The translations under genes were made by a program, and so were the position numbers. 53,001 nucleotides of DNA from Opitutaceae bacterium (GTDB taxonomy: Bacteria > Verrucomicrobiota > Verrucomicrobiia > Opitutales > Opitutaceae), in NCBI GenBank assembly GCA_030693515.1, contig JAUYAK010000023.1, forward strand, positions 1 through 53,001. Reading direction: 5' to 3'. Positions 36,701 to 45,583 of this stretch are shown here, one piece after another (the stretch's first letter is position 1; each line of letters starts with the position of its first letter). Below the pieces are notes generated by a model. It made no database searches and had not been told where the DNA came from. It saw nothing but the letters and a program-made list of their open reading frames with translations.

Positions 36701-37878
36701 GCGAGGGCGGCCTTGCGGGACTCAAGCTGAGCCGCCTCGGCGCGGGAACGCGCCGAGCCCGCGGAGGCCTTCTCCGTTTTCTTCGAGCTGCTGGAGCGGC
36801 TGCTTTCGCCCTTGCCGCTCGCGACGACCTTCATATCGAAGACGGAGGAGGCGCCGCGCTTTTCGCGCGCCGCGAGGGCGGCAGGACTGTTCTCGCCGGC
36901 CTTGTCGCGCGCAATCCAGGCCTGCTGCTCGGCCGTGCCGAAGAGCGCGTTGCGCACGGTCTCGGCGACCTTGACGATATTGGCGTCGGCCTCCTTGAAG
37001 ATTTCGATTTCGACGCTCTCGCGGCCGTTGACGCGCGTGATGACATCGCGGTCCTTGTGAAAACGCGTGACCGTGGCGATGTCGCGCAGGCGGATATCGA
37101 CGGCGTTGTTGCTGCGCGAGATGATGAGGGCGCCGATCTCCTCGATGGTTTTGAATTCGTTGAGCGTGCGGATGACGTATTCCGTCTGGCCCTCGCGGAG
37201 ATTGCCGCCGGGCATGTTGACGTTGCCCGACTGGAGGCGCTGGCCGATCTGCGTGATGTCGAGGCGGAGCTGGGCGAGCTTGCTCTCGTCGATGGCGACG
37301 AGGAACTGCTCCTCAAGGCCGCCCTTCACCTGCACGGCGGCGACGCCGTTGAGCGACTCCAGCCGGCGCTTCACCTCGTGCTCCGCGAGGTGGCGGAGTT
37401 CGAAAAGCGACTGCGGGCCGGCGAGCCCCACGCGCAAAATCGGATCCAGCGAGGGATCAAAATGCAGGAGCAGCGGGCGCTGCGCGCCCTCGGGCAGGCG
37501 GAGCCGGTCGATTTTCTCGCGGACCTCCTGGGCGACGAGATCCATGTCGGTCTTCCACTGGAACTCGAGCATCACATCGCTCTGCCCGGCTTTCGAGACG
37601 GAGCTGATGGAGACGAGCTTGGGGATGACGCCCAGCTGCTGCTCCAGCGGCCGGGATACGACGCTCTCCATCTCCTCGGGCGCGGTGCCGGGATAGACCG
37701 TGCGCACCGTGAGCGTGGGATAGCTCATGTTGGGCATGAGCGTGAGCGCGAGCCGCTGGTTCGAGACCCAGCCGAAGACGACCACCGCCAGCACGACCAT
37801 GAGGATCGAGACAGGGCGGCGGACCGTGAAGGCGTAGAATGAATCCTCGGCCCGGAACTTGACGGGAGGTGTGCTCAT
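33721..37878 (-). CDS. RND efflux transporter with two unusual insertions
   Basis: This 1,385-residue RND pump is well above the usual 1,020-1,080. It has the normal features (first helix at about 20-38; LALGVGMLVDNAIVVLESIF; LIILAGIVVNNAIVLIDYIN). Two extra blocks are visible. The first (about residues 313-410) is charged and Ser/Lys/Ala rich, with SSRSSSSKKTEK and a long Glu/Arg/Lys helix, and lies in the periplasmic part before the second helix. The second (about 600-850) lies between the two halves and adds about five hydrophobic segments rich in tryptophan. The start at 37878 (MSTPPVKF) is chosen because upstream in-frame residues overlap the MFP gene. It forms an operon with the MFP (34-bp gap) and the second RND. 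Confidence 0.85.
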   Translation of the reverse strand: MSTPPVKFRAEDSFYAFTVRRPVSILMVVLAVVVFGWVSNQRLALTLMPNMSYPTLTVRTVYPGTAPEEMESVVSRPLEQQLGVIPKLVSISSVSKAGQSDVMLEFQWKTDMDLVAQEVREKIDRLRLPEGAQRPLLLHFDPSLDPILRVGLAGPQSLFELRHLAEHEVKRRLESLNGVAAVQVKGGLEEQFLVAIDESKLAQLRLDITQIGQRLQSGNVNMPGGNLREGQTEYVIRTLNEFKTIEEIGALIISRSNNAVDIRLRDIATVTRFHKDRDVITRVNGRESVEIEIFKEADANIVKVAETVRNALFGTAEQQAWIARDKAGENSPAALAAREKRGASSVFDMKVVASGKGESSRSSSSKKTEKASAGSARSRAEAAQLESRKAALAEVERLRAAAQEQITRRQMTAFIGQQLPPGATVELLADQSVFISKSIDEVKNNAISGAIIAVIVLYLFLRNLVQTLIIGLSIPISIVATFAPMHMAGVSLNIISLGGLALGVGMLVDNAIVVLESIFRCREEGDELQTAVVRGTQEVGMAVGASTLTTVAVFLPIVFVEGVAGQVFGDMALTVVFSLLASLGTALFLIPMLASRKFEAPATGWRTQTSAYLGFTPAPAGAGVARQLGRIAGLAMGRIAWVPVLIVAVVLKALAVVAFLLLWPLLAGISLFAWRGMRAWWPAFTAWATADRLWRIEGARIWPGLLSFSAPATLAAGLGGTWGWLTARHWRWIGLLVLPALAVGAVLYFSKGVTVPPVAQIFGASASALPPLKPLHLSVWHWLVVQPWWWLVILFVPGAVPLAFSLMRAVAEVVLRLVGSIVLAALLAVAVLVLGVGRLAAVLGGSAAGRGLDGFERLFQRLQRFYPRLIAVALRRRHAVLGGSVAAFLVCWFVLVPRLGKELIPQVHQGEFNLDVTLPIGTPLERTAEVVAQIDDAVRVQPEVERTALTVGAEEGASTSISAGEHTARLSVKLKSGLPSDAEPDLIDRIRERFRELPAAKIEVSYPTLFSFRSPVEVEIRGHDLVLLKRLSREAEALLAETVPGLVDVRSSLQSGHPEIQVVYKRDRLAEYGLNLRSVADLVRNKVQGRTATEFRKEDQMIDIVVRLREQDRLGIEELRNLIVNPSGSVPIPLAVVADLTINEGPSEIRRVDQQRTALITANLRDADLSTVSRDIVTALDGLEFPAGFTYVVAGQNKEMQTSLNSLLLAFALALFLVYIVMASQFESLLQPLLIMATVPLALVGVIIALWIAGIPISIMVFLGLIILAGIVVNNAIVLIDYINTLRDRGLALETAITEAGRARLRPILMTTLTTVLGLVPMALGLGEGAEIRAPMAVTVVVGLSASTLLTLVVIPTLYYLFPGQRGSAPVEAMAPTGQPVPLAK

Positions 37879-37912
37879 GCGGCGGCTGGCGAGAGGGGGC
37901 GAGGCCGCGCGC

Positions 37913-39172
37913 TCAGGTTTTATGGGGGGCCGCGGCCGGGGCCGGCGGCTCCTTGGCGAGTCCGGCCTCCGGCTGGATCGGAACAGGCGCGAGGGCGTTG
38001 ACGGTCCGCACCACCGCGCCATCCTTCAAACCGGCATGGCCAACGACGATGACGTGCGTGCCGGGCTCGACGCCTGCGATGGCCTCGATGTTTTGCGGGT
38101 CCTCGTAGCCGGCCTGGAGTTTGCGCTTCGACGCGATCTCGTTCGTGACGGTGAAAAAATAACGTTCGCCGCCCTCGTAAACGATCGCGCGCTTGGGCAC
38201 GAGCAAGGCGTCGGGGCGCGTCTCGGTGATGATGCGGACGTTCACAAACAGCCCCGGCGGCAGCTCCGCGGGCTTTTCGCCGCGCACGCCCACGGTGACC
38301 TTGAAGGTGCCGCTCTTGGGATCGATCACCGGGCTGATGCGCTTGACCCAGCCCTTGAAGATGCGGTCCGGCAGGAACTCCGAGGTCACCACGGCGGGCT
38401 GATCCAGTTTGACGACCGATAGGTAGCGACCCGGCACGAACACGCGGCCGACGATCTCGTCGAGCTTCACCATCGAAAAGAGCTTGGTGCCCGAGGCGAC
38501 CCGCGCGCCCACCTGCGCCTCGCGGGTGGCGATCACCCCGTCGAATGGCGCGCGGACCGTCGTGTAGGAGTGGCGCAGCGTCGCGCGCTCGTAGCGGAGG
38601 CGGGCCTGCTCCAGCTGGTAGTTCTGGTTTTCGTGGTCCTGCTTGTTGATCAGCTTGGAAGCGAAGAGTTCCTCGGAGCGGGAGAAGTTGCGCTTGAGCT
38701 GCTCGTAATTGGCGCGGCTCTCGTCGGCATCGATGCGCATCTCGGTGTCCTCGATTTTCAGGAGCGGATCGCCGGCCTTCACGATCTTGCCCTCCTCGAC
38801 GAGGAGCGCCTCCACCTGCCCGGTGGTCTGGGGGAAGATGTCCACCATCGCCTCGGTCTCGAGGGTGGTGTTGAAGGGCAGAAAAGCCGAGATCGGGCCG
38901 CGCACGATGGCGGCGGTCTCGACCGGCACGCGCTCCAGCGTGCTCTGCCGCGGACGCTCGCCATCGGCAGGCCGGCGTTGCACCGGTGTGGCCGGGGCGG
39001 TCGCAGTCGCGGTGTTGGCGGCGACCGCAGGCGTGGCTGGCTGAGTGGAAGGAGCGGTCGCGGCCGACGGCGACGGGCTGCGATCGCATCCGGCGGCCAA
39101 ACCAATGAGGGTCGCCGCGCCGACGCGCGCAGCTAGAAGTCGCAATTCTGAGAACAACACGGGATTAATCAA
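37913..39172 (-). CDS. RND membrane-fusion lipoprotein (HlyD/AcrA family)
   Basis: This periplasmic adaptor of about 419 residues links the RND pumps to an outer-membrane channel. It has a lipobox (LIGLAAGC, Cys at about residue 29), a Pro/Thr/Ala-rich linker, then lipoyl half-motifs (VDIFPQTTGQVEALLVEEGK and TVRAPFDGVIATREAQVGAR) around a coiled-coil hairpin (about 150-205), beta-barrel and membrane-proximal domains (LVPKRAIVYEGG). No ATG lies near the signal; the frame opens at TTG (39172), and GTG at 39160 or TTG at 39145 are also possible, so the start is uncertain. No outer-membrane TolC-like gene is adjacent. Confidence 0.85.
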   Translation of the reverse strand: MINPVLFSELRLLAARVGAATLIGLAAGCDRSPSPSAATAPSTQPATPAVAANTATATAPATPVQRRPADGERPRQSTLERVPVETAAIVRGPISAFLPFNTTLETEAMVDIFPQTTGQVEALLVEEGKIVKAGDPLLKIEDTEMRIDADESRANYEQLKRNFSRSEELFASKLINKQDHENQNYQLEQARLRYERATLRHSYTTVRAPFDGVIATREAQVGARVASGTKLFSMVKLDEIVGRVFVPGRYLSVVKLDQPAVVTSEFLPDRIFKGWVKRISPVIDPKSGTFKVTVGVRGEKPAELPPGLFVNVRIITETRPDALLVPKRAIVYEGGERYFFTVTNEIASKRKLQAGYEDPQNIEAIAGVEPGTHVIVVGHAGLKDGAVVRTVNALAPVPIQPEAGLAKEPPAPAAAPHKT

Positions 39173-39363
39173 ATTAGGTGGTCGGGAAGGAGGTGCCTCC
39201 CGGGTGGCAACCGGGAAATTTCTGCAAAGCTTCGACGCAGGTCAAAGGTTTCGATGATTTTACTCGGCGCACGCGAGACGTTGCAGCGTCGCTACGGTTG
39301 CGCCGGACTGACACGTCGCCACCCCGCGCCGCAAACTCCGGACCACGCCCAGGGGCCGCTGGC

Positions 39364-40194
39364 TCAAGGCACCTCGTAAACTTCCACGATGACGAGGCCT
39401 TCGCTGGCGGCCGCACTGCGGACCTGCGCGCTGTATCGACCAGGCGCGAGGTTCACGAGCAAGACGGCATCCTTGCTGGAGGAACTGCCGAGGGCAAAGG
39501 CCCCCACCGCGGCGAAGGAAGCGCTGAGCGCAGCGGCGCCGGCCCAGTCGTTGTTTTCTCCGATTTTCGCACCGGTGGCGTTGTCAAACAGCTGGAGACT
39601 CGGATCGGCCATTGCGCCAGATAGGTTGAATGGCTGGAGGCCGAGCGTCGGCCCGACGGCGCGCACGAGCACGGTTTTGTGCGTCGTGCCCTCAATCGCG
39701 AAGCCCAGAGTCAGCGGCGTCGCGGGGGCGATGCGCTTAAGCACTGAGACGTTGATCAAGCGCGGCGTGCCGGCGGCATATGCGCTCGCCGGGGTCGCGT
39801 CATAGAGTTCCGCGATCACCGTGCCGGCGCCCGAGCCGGCGTCGCTCACCTGCACCGTGTAATTGGCGGCAGCGAGTGCAGGTTGGGAAATGCCGGCATC
39901 CTTTGACGTGGGGTCGCCATAGGGGAACGCTCCCACCCGGGCAAAGGCCGCGCTGAGTGCCGGATCGCCGGCCCAATCTCCGTTACTCGCGAGCGGGGCA
40001 CCGCCGCCCTGGCCGATGAGCGCAATCTTTGGATCCGGCAAGACGCCGCTCACTCCGAACTGGGTCAGGGCGGGTCCGGCGGCGCGCGCGACTATGGCCT
40101 TGGTCCCGCTGGTGCCAGCGCCACCGATCACCGTGCCGATGGCCATGACCTCTCCTTCGATCAGCGACGCGAGGACCGAGATATTGATCAGCCG
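39364..40194 (-). repeat. Two tandem copies of a C-terminal domain
   Basis: Coding for the last ~276 residues of the giant protein, this region holds two related domains. Shared pattern: RLIN(I/V)SVL, a VR/AR-A-x-GPxL segment, F-x-(V/L)-SG-x-(L/M)-x-DP, N-x-DWAG-x-x-ALSA-x-F-x-x-VGAF and TSKDA or SSKDA, then an APGRYSAQV or AANYTVQV strand and a V-x-E-x-Y-(D/E) end. A third copy closes the phosphoesterase at 45584. Confidence 0.75.
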
Positions 40195-43100
40195 ACTTGT
40201 CGCCAAGGGATTCCCGCCCGGCGTCGGGATGCGAAAATCGCTTGGATCGCGGGGATTGGTGCCAGCGATGTATTCGGCCCGGTTGCTCTGGCCATCACCG
40301 TCGGCATCAAGACTGGCATCGGCAGGATCAGTCGGATCGAAGCCGTGGGCTATCTCCCAAATGTCGGGCAGCCCGTCGCCGTCGTAATCGGCGTCGAGAC
40401 GAAAGTTCACGACGCCGGGTGTCGGAACCATCAAAACAAAGAAGATGCCTCCGCCCGAAGCCCGGCCCTGCGAAACATCCGTGCGCTGCGGGCCGTAAAT
40501 GACGTGATCGATCACGGTGAGGGAGGGGGAAACGAAACCGATTTCCCCCTGCACGGGCGACAAGCGGAACCCAGCATGACTTGGCCCTTTGGAAGGATCG
40601 TTGTCCGCGGTGAACGCAAGATAACCACCACCCCGGATGAACGTCAGCGGCGGGATCGGGCTGCGGGTCGGCCAACCGACGGGATTGTCCGTGAGGAAAT
40701 ATCCGCCGAGGTCCACGGGAAAGGGACCGGGGTTGTGCAGTTCGACGAAATCATCCCCGCGCGCCGTGCTGGCGTCGGCCAGCCATTCGTTGATCCTCAC
40801 CGAGATCGCGGGCGACTGCGCGGCCGGCGCGTTGGCCGCCCCGAAGGTGGGTCGGCACAAGCCCCAAGCGCCGTTGGCCAGCCGGCCGATCGAAAAGTCC
40901 GCGATTTGTTGCCCCCAGGCCACTTTGTCGGCGATGCCGCCACCGGCCGCGGCGCTGCGTGTGAGCGTGAGATCATCGCCGCTCGCGCCGAGGGCAAAGC
41001 CGGTTAGCGGCGCCGGCACGGCCGCGTTGCCGCTCGCATAGACCACGAGGAACGCGCCGGGCGCGAGCGTCGTGCCAGCGGGAAAAGTGTATTTGTAAGG
41101 AAGCGCCGCGTTGTCGGTCAGGCCCCAACCGCTGAGGTCGGCCGGGGCGTTGCCCACATTTGCCAGCTCAACGATGTCAGGAAACACGGAGCCGAAGCTC
41201 GCGGTCGTGGCGTTGCTCGCGAGCACTTCATTGATGCGGACGATCGCCGCGGGCGCAGGCGGGACATAGCTCGTGTCCACCCGCCAAGTCGCGCTGCTGA
41301 TTCGCGCGTTGGGGCCGAGTTCGGGGGTATCCTGAAAAGTGTTGGCGTCGTTTTTTCCGACGACCTCAAGCGTGTGGGTGCCGTTGGTGAGTCCCGTCAG
41401 CGTGATGGGGGTGGTCGTGGGCGTCTCCCCGCTCCACGCGCCGCCGTCGAGCCGCCACTTGTAGTGAGGCCAGCCGGCACCGCCCGGAAATTGATTCGCA
41501 CCGGCGGGGATGCCGGAGCCCGTCATCAGCGTGCCGGTGGTCACCGTCGCCGTGGTGGCGTTTGTCGTGCCGCTGGGCGCTCCACCGAGGGTAACACCGA
41601 GCGCGCGCACGCCGCCCTTGTCACTGCCGTTGGGCCCGGTGCCGCGGGCGGGTGAGCGCGGATCGAGGCCGAACTGCCGCCGGATCTCCTGCGCGACGCG
41701 ACGATAATTGTCCTTGGTCGGCGTCGGGATGTTTGAGGCGCCGGTCGCGGCGTCCACGACGACCTCATTGAGGAGGGCGGCCGCGCTGGTGTTGCCGCTC
41801 CCGGGGCCGGACCAGGCGAGGTCGGGCGGAAGCAGGTTGTTGTTGAAGGTGACAGCTTCCGCGCCGGTGTAATTGCGGACGAGTTTTTCGGCGGAGTGGA
41901 TGAGGTTGCCTTCGACATACATCCCCCGCGCGCCCGGGCTGCCGTGGTCGGCGACGTTGAGGACCGCCGGGAGAAAGACGTTGGGATGGTTGGCGATGTC
42001 CTCGCTCCGCTCCGCGCTGCCGCGCGAGTTTTGATCGACGACGGTGTTGTTGAGGAAGGTCACGAAGTTGCCCTGCTTCGCGGTCACCGCCTGATCCACG
42101 TCGTAGAAAAGATTTCCGACCAGCGTCAATTCGGACGTCCGGCCGTTGTCATCTCCGCTGCTCACCGCGCTCGCGGAGTCCGGCGAGTTGACCCGATGCA
42201 CATGCATGAAAATATTGCCCTCGATCCACGCATCGGTGCCATCGAGATCGAGGATGTCGTCGTCCGATCCGAGGAAGACGTTGTTGTAGACTTGGAGGAT
42301 CGGTCCGGGGCGGTTGCCGCCGGTGAAGTCGATGACGTCGTTGTAATTGCCGGGCGTGCTGTGGCACTTCCCGAAAAATGAGTCGCGGATGATGGCGCGC
42401 CCGCCGGCTGGGGTGGAGCCCTTCCCGTGCACTCCCTCGAAGTAGGAGTTCGCGCTGGCGGAGGGGAAGATGCAGTTGCTCACCACGAAGGAGCCGCCGT
42501 CGAGGTGCAGGTAGGCGACATCCGTGCGCAGCCACTCGCAGTAGTCGAGGATGACATTCGAATTGGCCGCACAGACCACCGCCGGAGCGCCGCCAAAGTT
42601 GAAGAACACGTGGCGGAAACGGGTCTCCGGCGCACCGGCTGCGCCGTTGATTGTGAGGGTGCCGCCATTGGTCGTGGCCCCGGGAGCGCGGGTAAAATAG
42701 ATGGGCTTGGCCTCGGTGCCCTCCGCGAGGAGGCGCCCACCGGCGGCCACCGTGAGGCCAACGCCGGCGGCCAGGTAAACGGACGCACCGGGCTCGATGG
42801 TGAGCGTCACGCCGTTGTTGACCGTCACTGGAGCAGTGATCTGGTAGGGACCGCCGGCGGCCGTCCACGTCGTGTCCGCAGCGATGGAGCCGGCGACATT
42901 CGCGACGCTGCCGTCGTCATACCACACCTCATGGTAGGTGCGCTCAATCTCGTTGCCTGCGGCATCGTGGGCTTGGATGAGCAAGCGGTTGATGCCGGGC
43001 TGAAGGACGATATCCCCCAGCGACCACTCGCCGATTGCGACCGTGTAGCTATTCGACGCTGCCGTGGCCGTCGCCACCCGCCATGGCACGTAGCTCGCGG

Positions 43101-45387
43101 CAACGCCGTTGACCTTCACGCCCTGAGTGCGCGCCGGATCGGATTTTCCGACGAGATCGCATCGCGCCACCGTGGTCCGCGGATACCCCGTCGCCGCATC
43201 AACCGCCGGGCCGCTCGTGACACTCAGGCGCCCGCCCACGAGGTCGCTCACGTAGGCGTGGCGCGCGGCATACCACTCCTTGCGCCGGCCGACACTCGAC
43301 GCACCCACGACGCCGGACAAGACCTGATCCGCGAGGGCGTTGACGTTTGCGATCGAAAGCGGACCGCTGAGCAACTGCTGAAGTTTCGCGAAATAGAGCG
43401 GACCGAAGGCCGGGTGACGCAGCAACGGGTAAAGCACCGTCGGGGTGAGGGCCGCGAATCGTTCTGATCCATGCCGGATCATCGGGAAGAGATCGTCCGT
43501 GGCTTTCGCCGGGCTGTCACCGCCGCCGAGGATTGTGTCCAAATCGTAGGGGATGAGCCGGGCGCGACGATCCTTGACGCCGATGTAGAAGGAAAAGTCG
43601 TCGCCATACCCATTGGAAAGGTTCGTCTCTCCGTTGCCGATCAGCATTTGGGCGGCAAACCACGTCATCCACTGGTCCACATCGACCGTCGCCTGAACCG
43701 CCGCGACATAGTCGGCGTCCCAAGTGGGCGGGGCGACGAGCGTGGTGGAGCGTCCCTTGGCCAGCGACCGCGTCAATTCGACCAGGTCGCTCCACTCGTC
43801 CTCGGAAGCGTTCGTGCCCTTGAAATAAACGGGCCGATAGGGATCGGCGCCGTTGATCCCAGCAGGGGCTAGGTGCGCGAAATCGCCTTCCTGATAACGG
43901 CCCAATTCGTCGCGCCGCACGCCATAGAGGTTGCCGTTGGCATCCGTCGGAAAATGGTAGTCCGTGAAATCTGAATCCTGAACCTCGTTGCAGACGTAAA
44001 AGCCGTAGCTTGGGGCCGCGGTGCTGCCGCCGGTTGGGTCCAGATTATTCACCCGAATCTGAACCGGACGCGACTCCGGTGCCGTCAAGCCGGCGCGGCG
44101 CATGAACGCGCTGCCCAGGAGCTGGAGATAGGTGAATTGCGAATTGAGATTCAACGCGGTGCGGCCGTTCCAACGCGAATCGTTCGGGATGGTTACGTTG
44201 AAGCTCTGCGGCTGCTTGTCGGCGCTGTTGTGGCCGCGATTCCGCACTCCGCTCAGGTAGCGCAATTCCTTGCGCACGCCGTCCATGGTGAGGAAGGTCG
44301 CGTTGAACCGAGCGTGGCTGTCCTTTCCGGTGCCAAGGTTGATGCTGGCAAGTGTGGCGCGGTCGGCCGCCTTCAGAATCAAACGGTAAAGCGGTATCGC
44401 CCCGAAGTAAGCTTTGTTGTCCACCTGATAGAGGCAGTTTTGGGACTGTTCCGCGACGAAGGGGTCGCCTTGGGCCGCGTTGTTCAGTGCCGGCGCCGGC
44501 CACGTGCGCGCACGCCCTCCGTCCGTCGCTGTGATGTAGAATTCGACGATGCTGCCGTCTGCCTCGGCCGGGAGCCGCGCGCCAAAGACGTTATCGCCGG
44601 CGAGGCCGTCATTGTGCGCGCCGTCGTCGAACATCGCCACGGTCGTCCAGCCGGCCGAGCCGTCCTTGCGATAGGTGACGGTGACCGCGACCGTCGCGCC
44701 GCGGTCGTCGATGACCACTGCGCTCACCGTCACGGTCTGGTCGCTGGATGGAACCAACGGAAAATGCCGCACGCCGCTCACCAACGGCGCGATGTCCGAG
44801 GCCGCGATGCTATTCGCTTCACCAGGGGTGCCCTCGGCCTTCGCGCTCGCGCCCCAGTTTTGACCGCTGTTGTTGTCGAAGGCCGCATTGATCAATTCCA
44901 GCGACTTCCCGTAGCCATCGGCCGGGCTGCGCCAGCGCCAACCCCGATGTCCAAAATCCAAATCGTCCCGCTCGCGCACGGACCACGCGCCATCATCGGC
45001 GTAGTCCACCTGATCGATTGTAATCCCCCGGTCGTCCTTCAGGACGATGGAATCCCGCGAGTTGGAAAGCCGGCCCGTCCACCCCGCCACAAAATTGGTC
45101 ACGGCCGGATACTTCGCGGAAAAAACCGCGCGATCCGCTGCCACTACGAGATAGCCGCCCGGCGCAATAGTTACGTTTGGAAACGTATAGGATACGCCGC
45201 GAACAATGCTCCAGCGATCCAAGCTTACCGGATTGGTCCCGGTGTTGTGCAACTCGATATACTCCTCAGAAATCCTCTCCGACGAAGGATGATACATGAT
45301 CTCATTGATCACGATATCCGCCCGCATCAGCGCAGGAAAAATTAGGACCGCAAACAGCAAGCGGAGGCGTATCGCCAAGGAAGTCAT
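39364..45387 (-). CDS. giant secreted LTD/CotH/beta-helix protein
   Basis: This 2,007-residue exported protein has a signal peptide (about 1-23). In order it shows a lamin-tail domain (DIVINEIMYHP, YIELHNTGTNPVSLDRW), a CotH kinase-like domain (about 330-720; LRYLSGVRNRGHNSADK, LIPYDLDTILGGGD), a long beta-helix-like region with many short strands (VTLTIEPGASVYLAAGVGL, FRHVFFNFGGAPAV, GNLFYDVDQAVTAKQGN), two further lamin-tail domains (VRINEVLASN; VRINEWLADAS), a calcium-binding thrombospondin-3-like stretch (DADYDGDGLPDIWEIAHGFD) and two tandem C-terminal domains of about 130 residues each. The DxD in YDLD is the CotH metal site. The start at 45387 begins the signal peptide. Likely a surface or spore-coat-like protein; substrate unknown. 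Confidence 0.82.
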   Translation of the reverse strand: MTSLAIRLRLLFAVLIFPALMRADIVINEIMYHPSSERISEEYIELHNTGTNPVSLDRWSIVRGVSYTFPNVTIAPGGYLVVAADRAVFSAKYPAVTNFVAGWTGRLSNSRDSIVLKDDRGITIDQVDYADDGAWSVRERDDLDFGHRGWRWRSPADGYGKSLELINAAFDNNSGQNWGASAKAEGTPGEANSIAASDIAPLVSGVRHFPLVPSSDQTVTVSAVVIDDRGATVAVTVTYRKDGSAGWTTVAMFDDGAHNDGLAGDNVFGARLPAEADGSIVEFYITATDGGRARTWPAPALNNAAQGDPFVAEQSQNCLYQVDNKAYFGAIPLYRLILKAADRATLASINLGTGKDSHARFNATFLTMDGVRKELRYLSGVRNRGHNSADKQPQSFNVTIPNDSRWNGRTALNLNSQFTYLQLLGSAFMRRAGLTAPESRPVQIRVNNLDPTGGSTAAPSYGFYVCNEVQDSDFTDYHFPTDANGNLYGVRRDELGRYQEGDFAHLAPAGINGADPYRPVYFKGTNASEDEWSDLVELTRSLAKGRSTTLVAPPTWDADYVAAVQATVDVDQWMTWFAAQMLIGNGETNLSNGYGDDFSFYIGVKDRRARLIPYDLDTILGGGDSPAKATDDLFPMIRHGSERFAALTPTVLYPLLRHPAFGPLYFAKLQQLLSGPLSIANVNALADQVLSGVVGASSVGRRKEWYAARHAYVSDLVGGRLSVTSGPAVDAATGYPRTTVARCDLVGKSDPARTQGVKVNGVAASYVPWRVATATAASNSYTVAIGEWSLGDIVLQPGINRLLIQAHDAAGNEIERTYHEVWYDDGSVANVAGSIAADTTWTAAGGPYQITAPVTVNNGVTLTIEPGASVYLAAGVGLTVAAGGRLLAEGTEAKPIYFTRAPGATTNGGTLTINGAAGAPETRFRHVFFNFGGAPAVVCAANSNVILDYCEWLRTDVAYLHLDGGSFVVSNCIFPSASANSYFEGVHGKGSTPAGGRAIIRDSFFGKCHSTPGNYNDVIDFTGGNRPGPILQVYNNVFLGSDDDILDLDGTDAWIEGNIFMHVHRVNSPDSASAVSSGDDNGRTSELTLVGNLFYDVDQAVTAKQGNFVTFLNNTVVDQNSRGSAERSEDIANHPNVFLPAVLNVADHGSPGARGMYVEGNLIHSAEKLVRNYTGAEAVTFNNNLLPPDLAWSGPGSGNTSAAALLNEVVVDAATGASNIPTPTKDNYRRVAQEIRRQFGLDPRSPARGTGPNGSDKGGVRALGVTLGGAPSGTTNATTATVTTGTLMTGSGIPAGANQFPGGAGWPHYKWRLDGGAWSGETPTTTPITLTGLTNGTHTLEVVGKNDANTFQDTPELGPNARISSATWRVDTSYVPPAPAAIVRINEVLASNATTASFGSVFPDIVELANVGNAPADLSGWGLTDNAALPYKYTFPAGTTLAPGAFLVVYASGNAAVPAPLTGFALGASGDDLTLTRSAAAGGGIADKVAWGQQIADFSIGRLANGAWGLCRPTFGAANAPAAQSPAISVRINEWLADASTARGDDFVELHNPGPFPVDLGGYFLTDNPVGWPTRSPIPPLTFIRGGGYLAFTADNDPSKGPSHAGFRLSPVQGEIGFVSPSLTVIDHVIYGPQRTDVSQGRASGGGIFFVLMVPTPGVVNFRLDADYDGDGLPDIWEIAHGFDPTDPADASLDADGDGQSNRAEYIAGTNPRDPSDFRIPTPGGNPLATSRLINISVLASLIEGEVMAIGTVIGGAGTSGTKAIVARAAGPALTQFGVSGVLPDPKIALIGQGGGAPLASNGDWAGDPALSAAFARVGAFPYGDPTSKDAGISQPALAAANYTVQVSDAGSGAGTVIAELYDATPASAYAAGTPRLINVSVLKRIAPATPLTLGFAIEGTTHKTVLVRAVGPTLGLQPFNLSGAMADPSLQLFDNATGAKIGENNDWAGAAALSASFAAVGAFALGSSSSKDAVLLVNLAPGRYSAQVRSAAASEGLVIVEVYEVP

Positions 45388-45583
45388 GGGTGGAATCCGA
45401 CAGAGCCAACCGACTACATCGGCAATCGCCATCCGGGGATGGTGAAAAGACCTGTGAAAATCCCTCTCCGAGGGGCCCTAAACAAGCAGCGCAACCGTCG
45501 CCAAGCGGTGCCGGGCAGCTACTCCAACGCAAACCTCCTCAAAATCTAGTGGTTTAACCCCACCCGCAGCAGAAACACGTCCG

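Noticed and set aside
32687-37842. Several long plus-strand ORFs opposite the RND operon
   Set aside because: All are rich in His, Arg, Asp and Ala with no motifs, and lie opposite RND proteins with intact membrane and proton-relay patterns.
45440-45470. Possible weak terminator (CCCTC/GAGGG stem) between the phosphoesterase and giant-protein genes
   Set aside because: The stem has only five pairs and is followed on the minus strand by ATTTTC, not a real T run.
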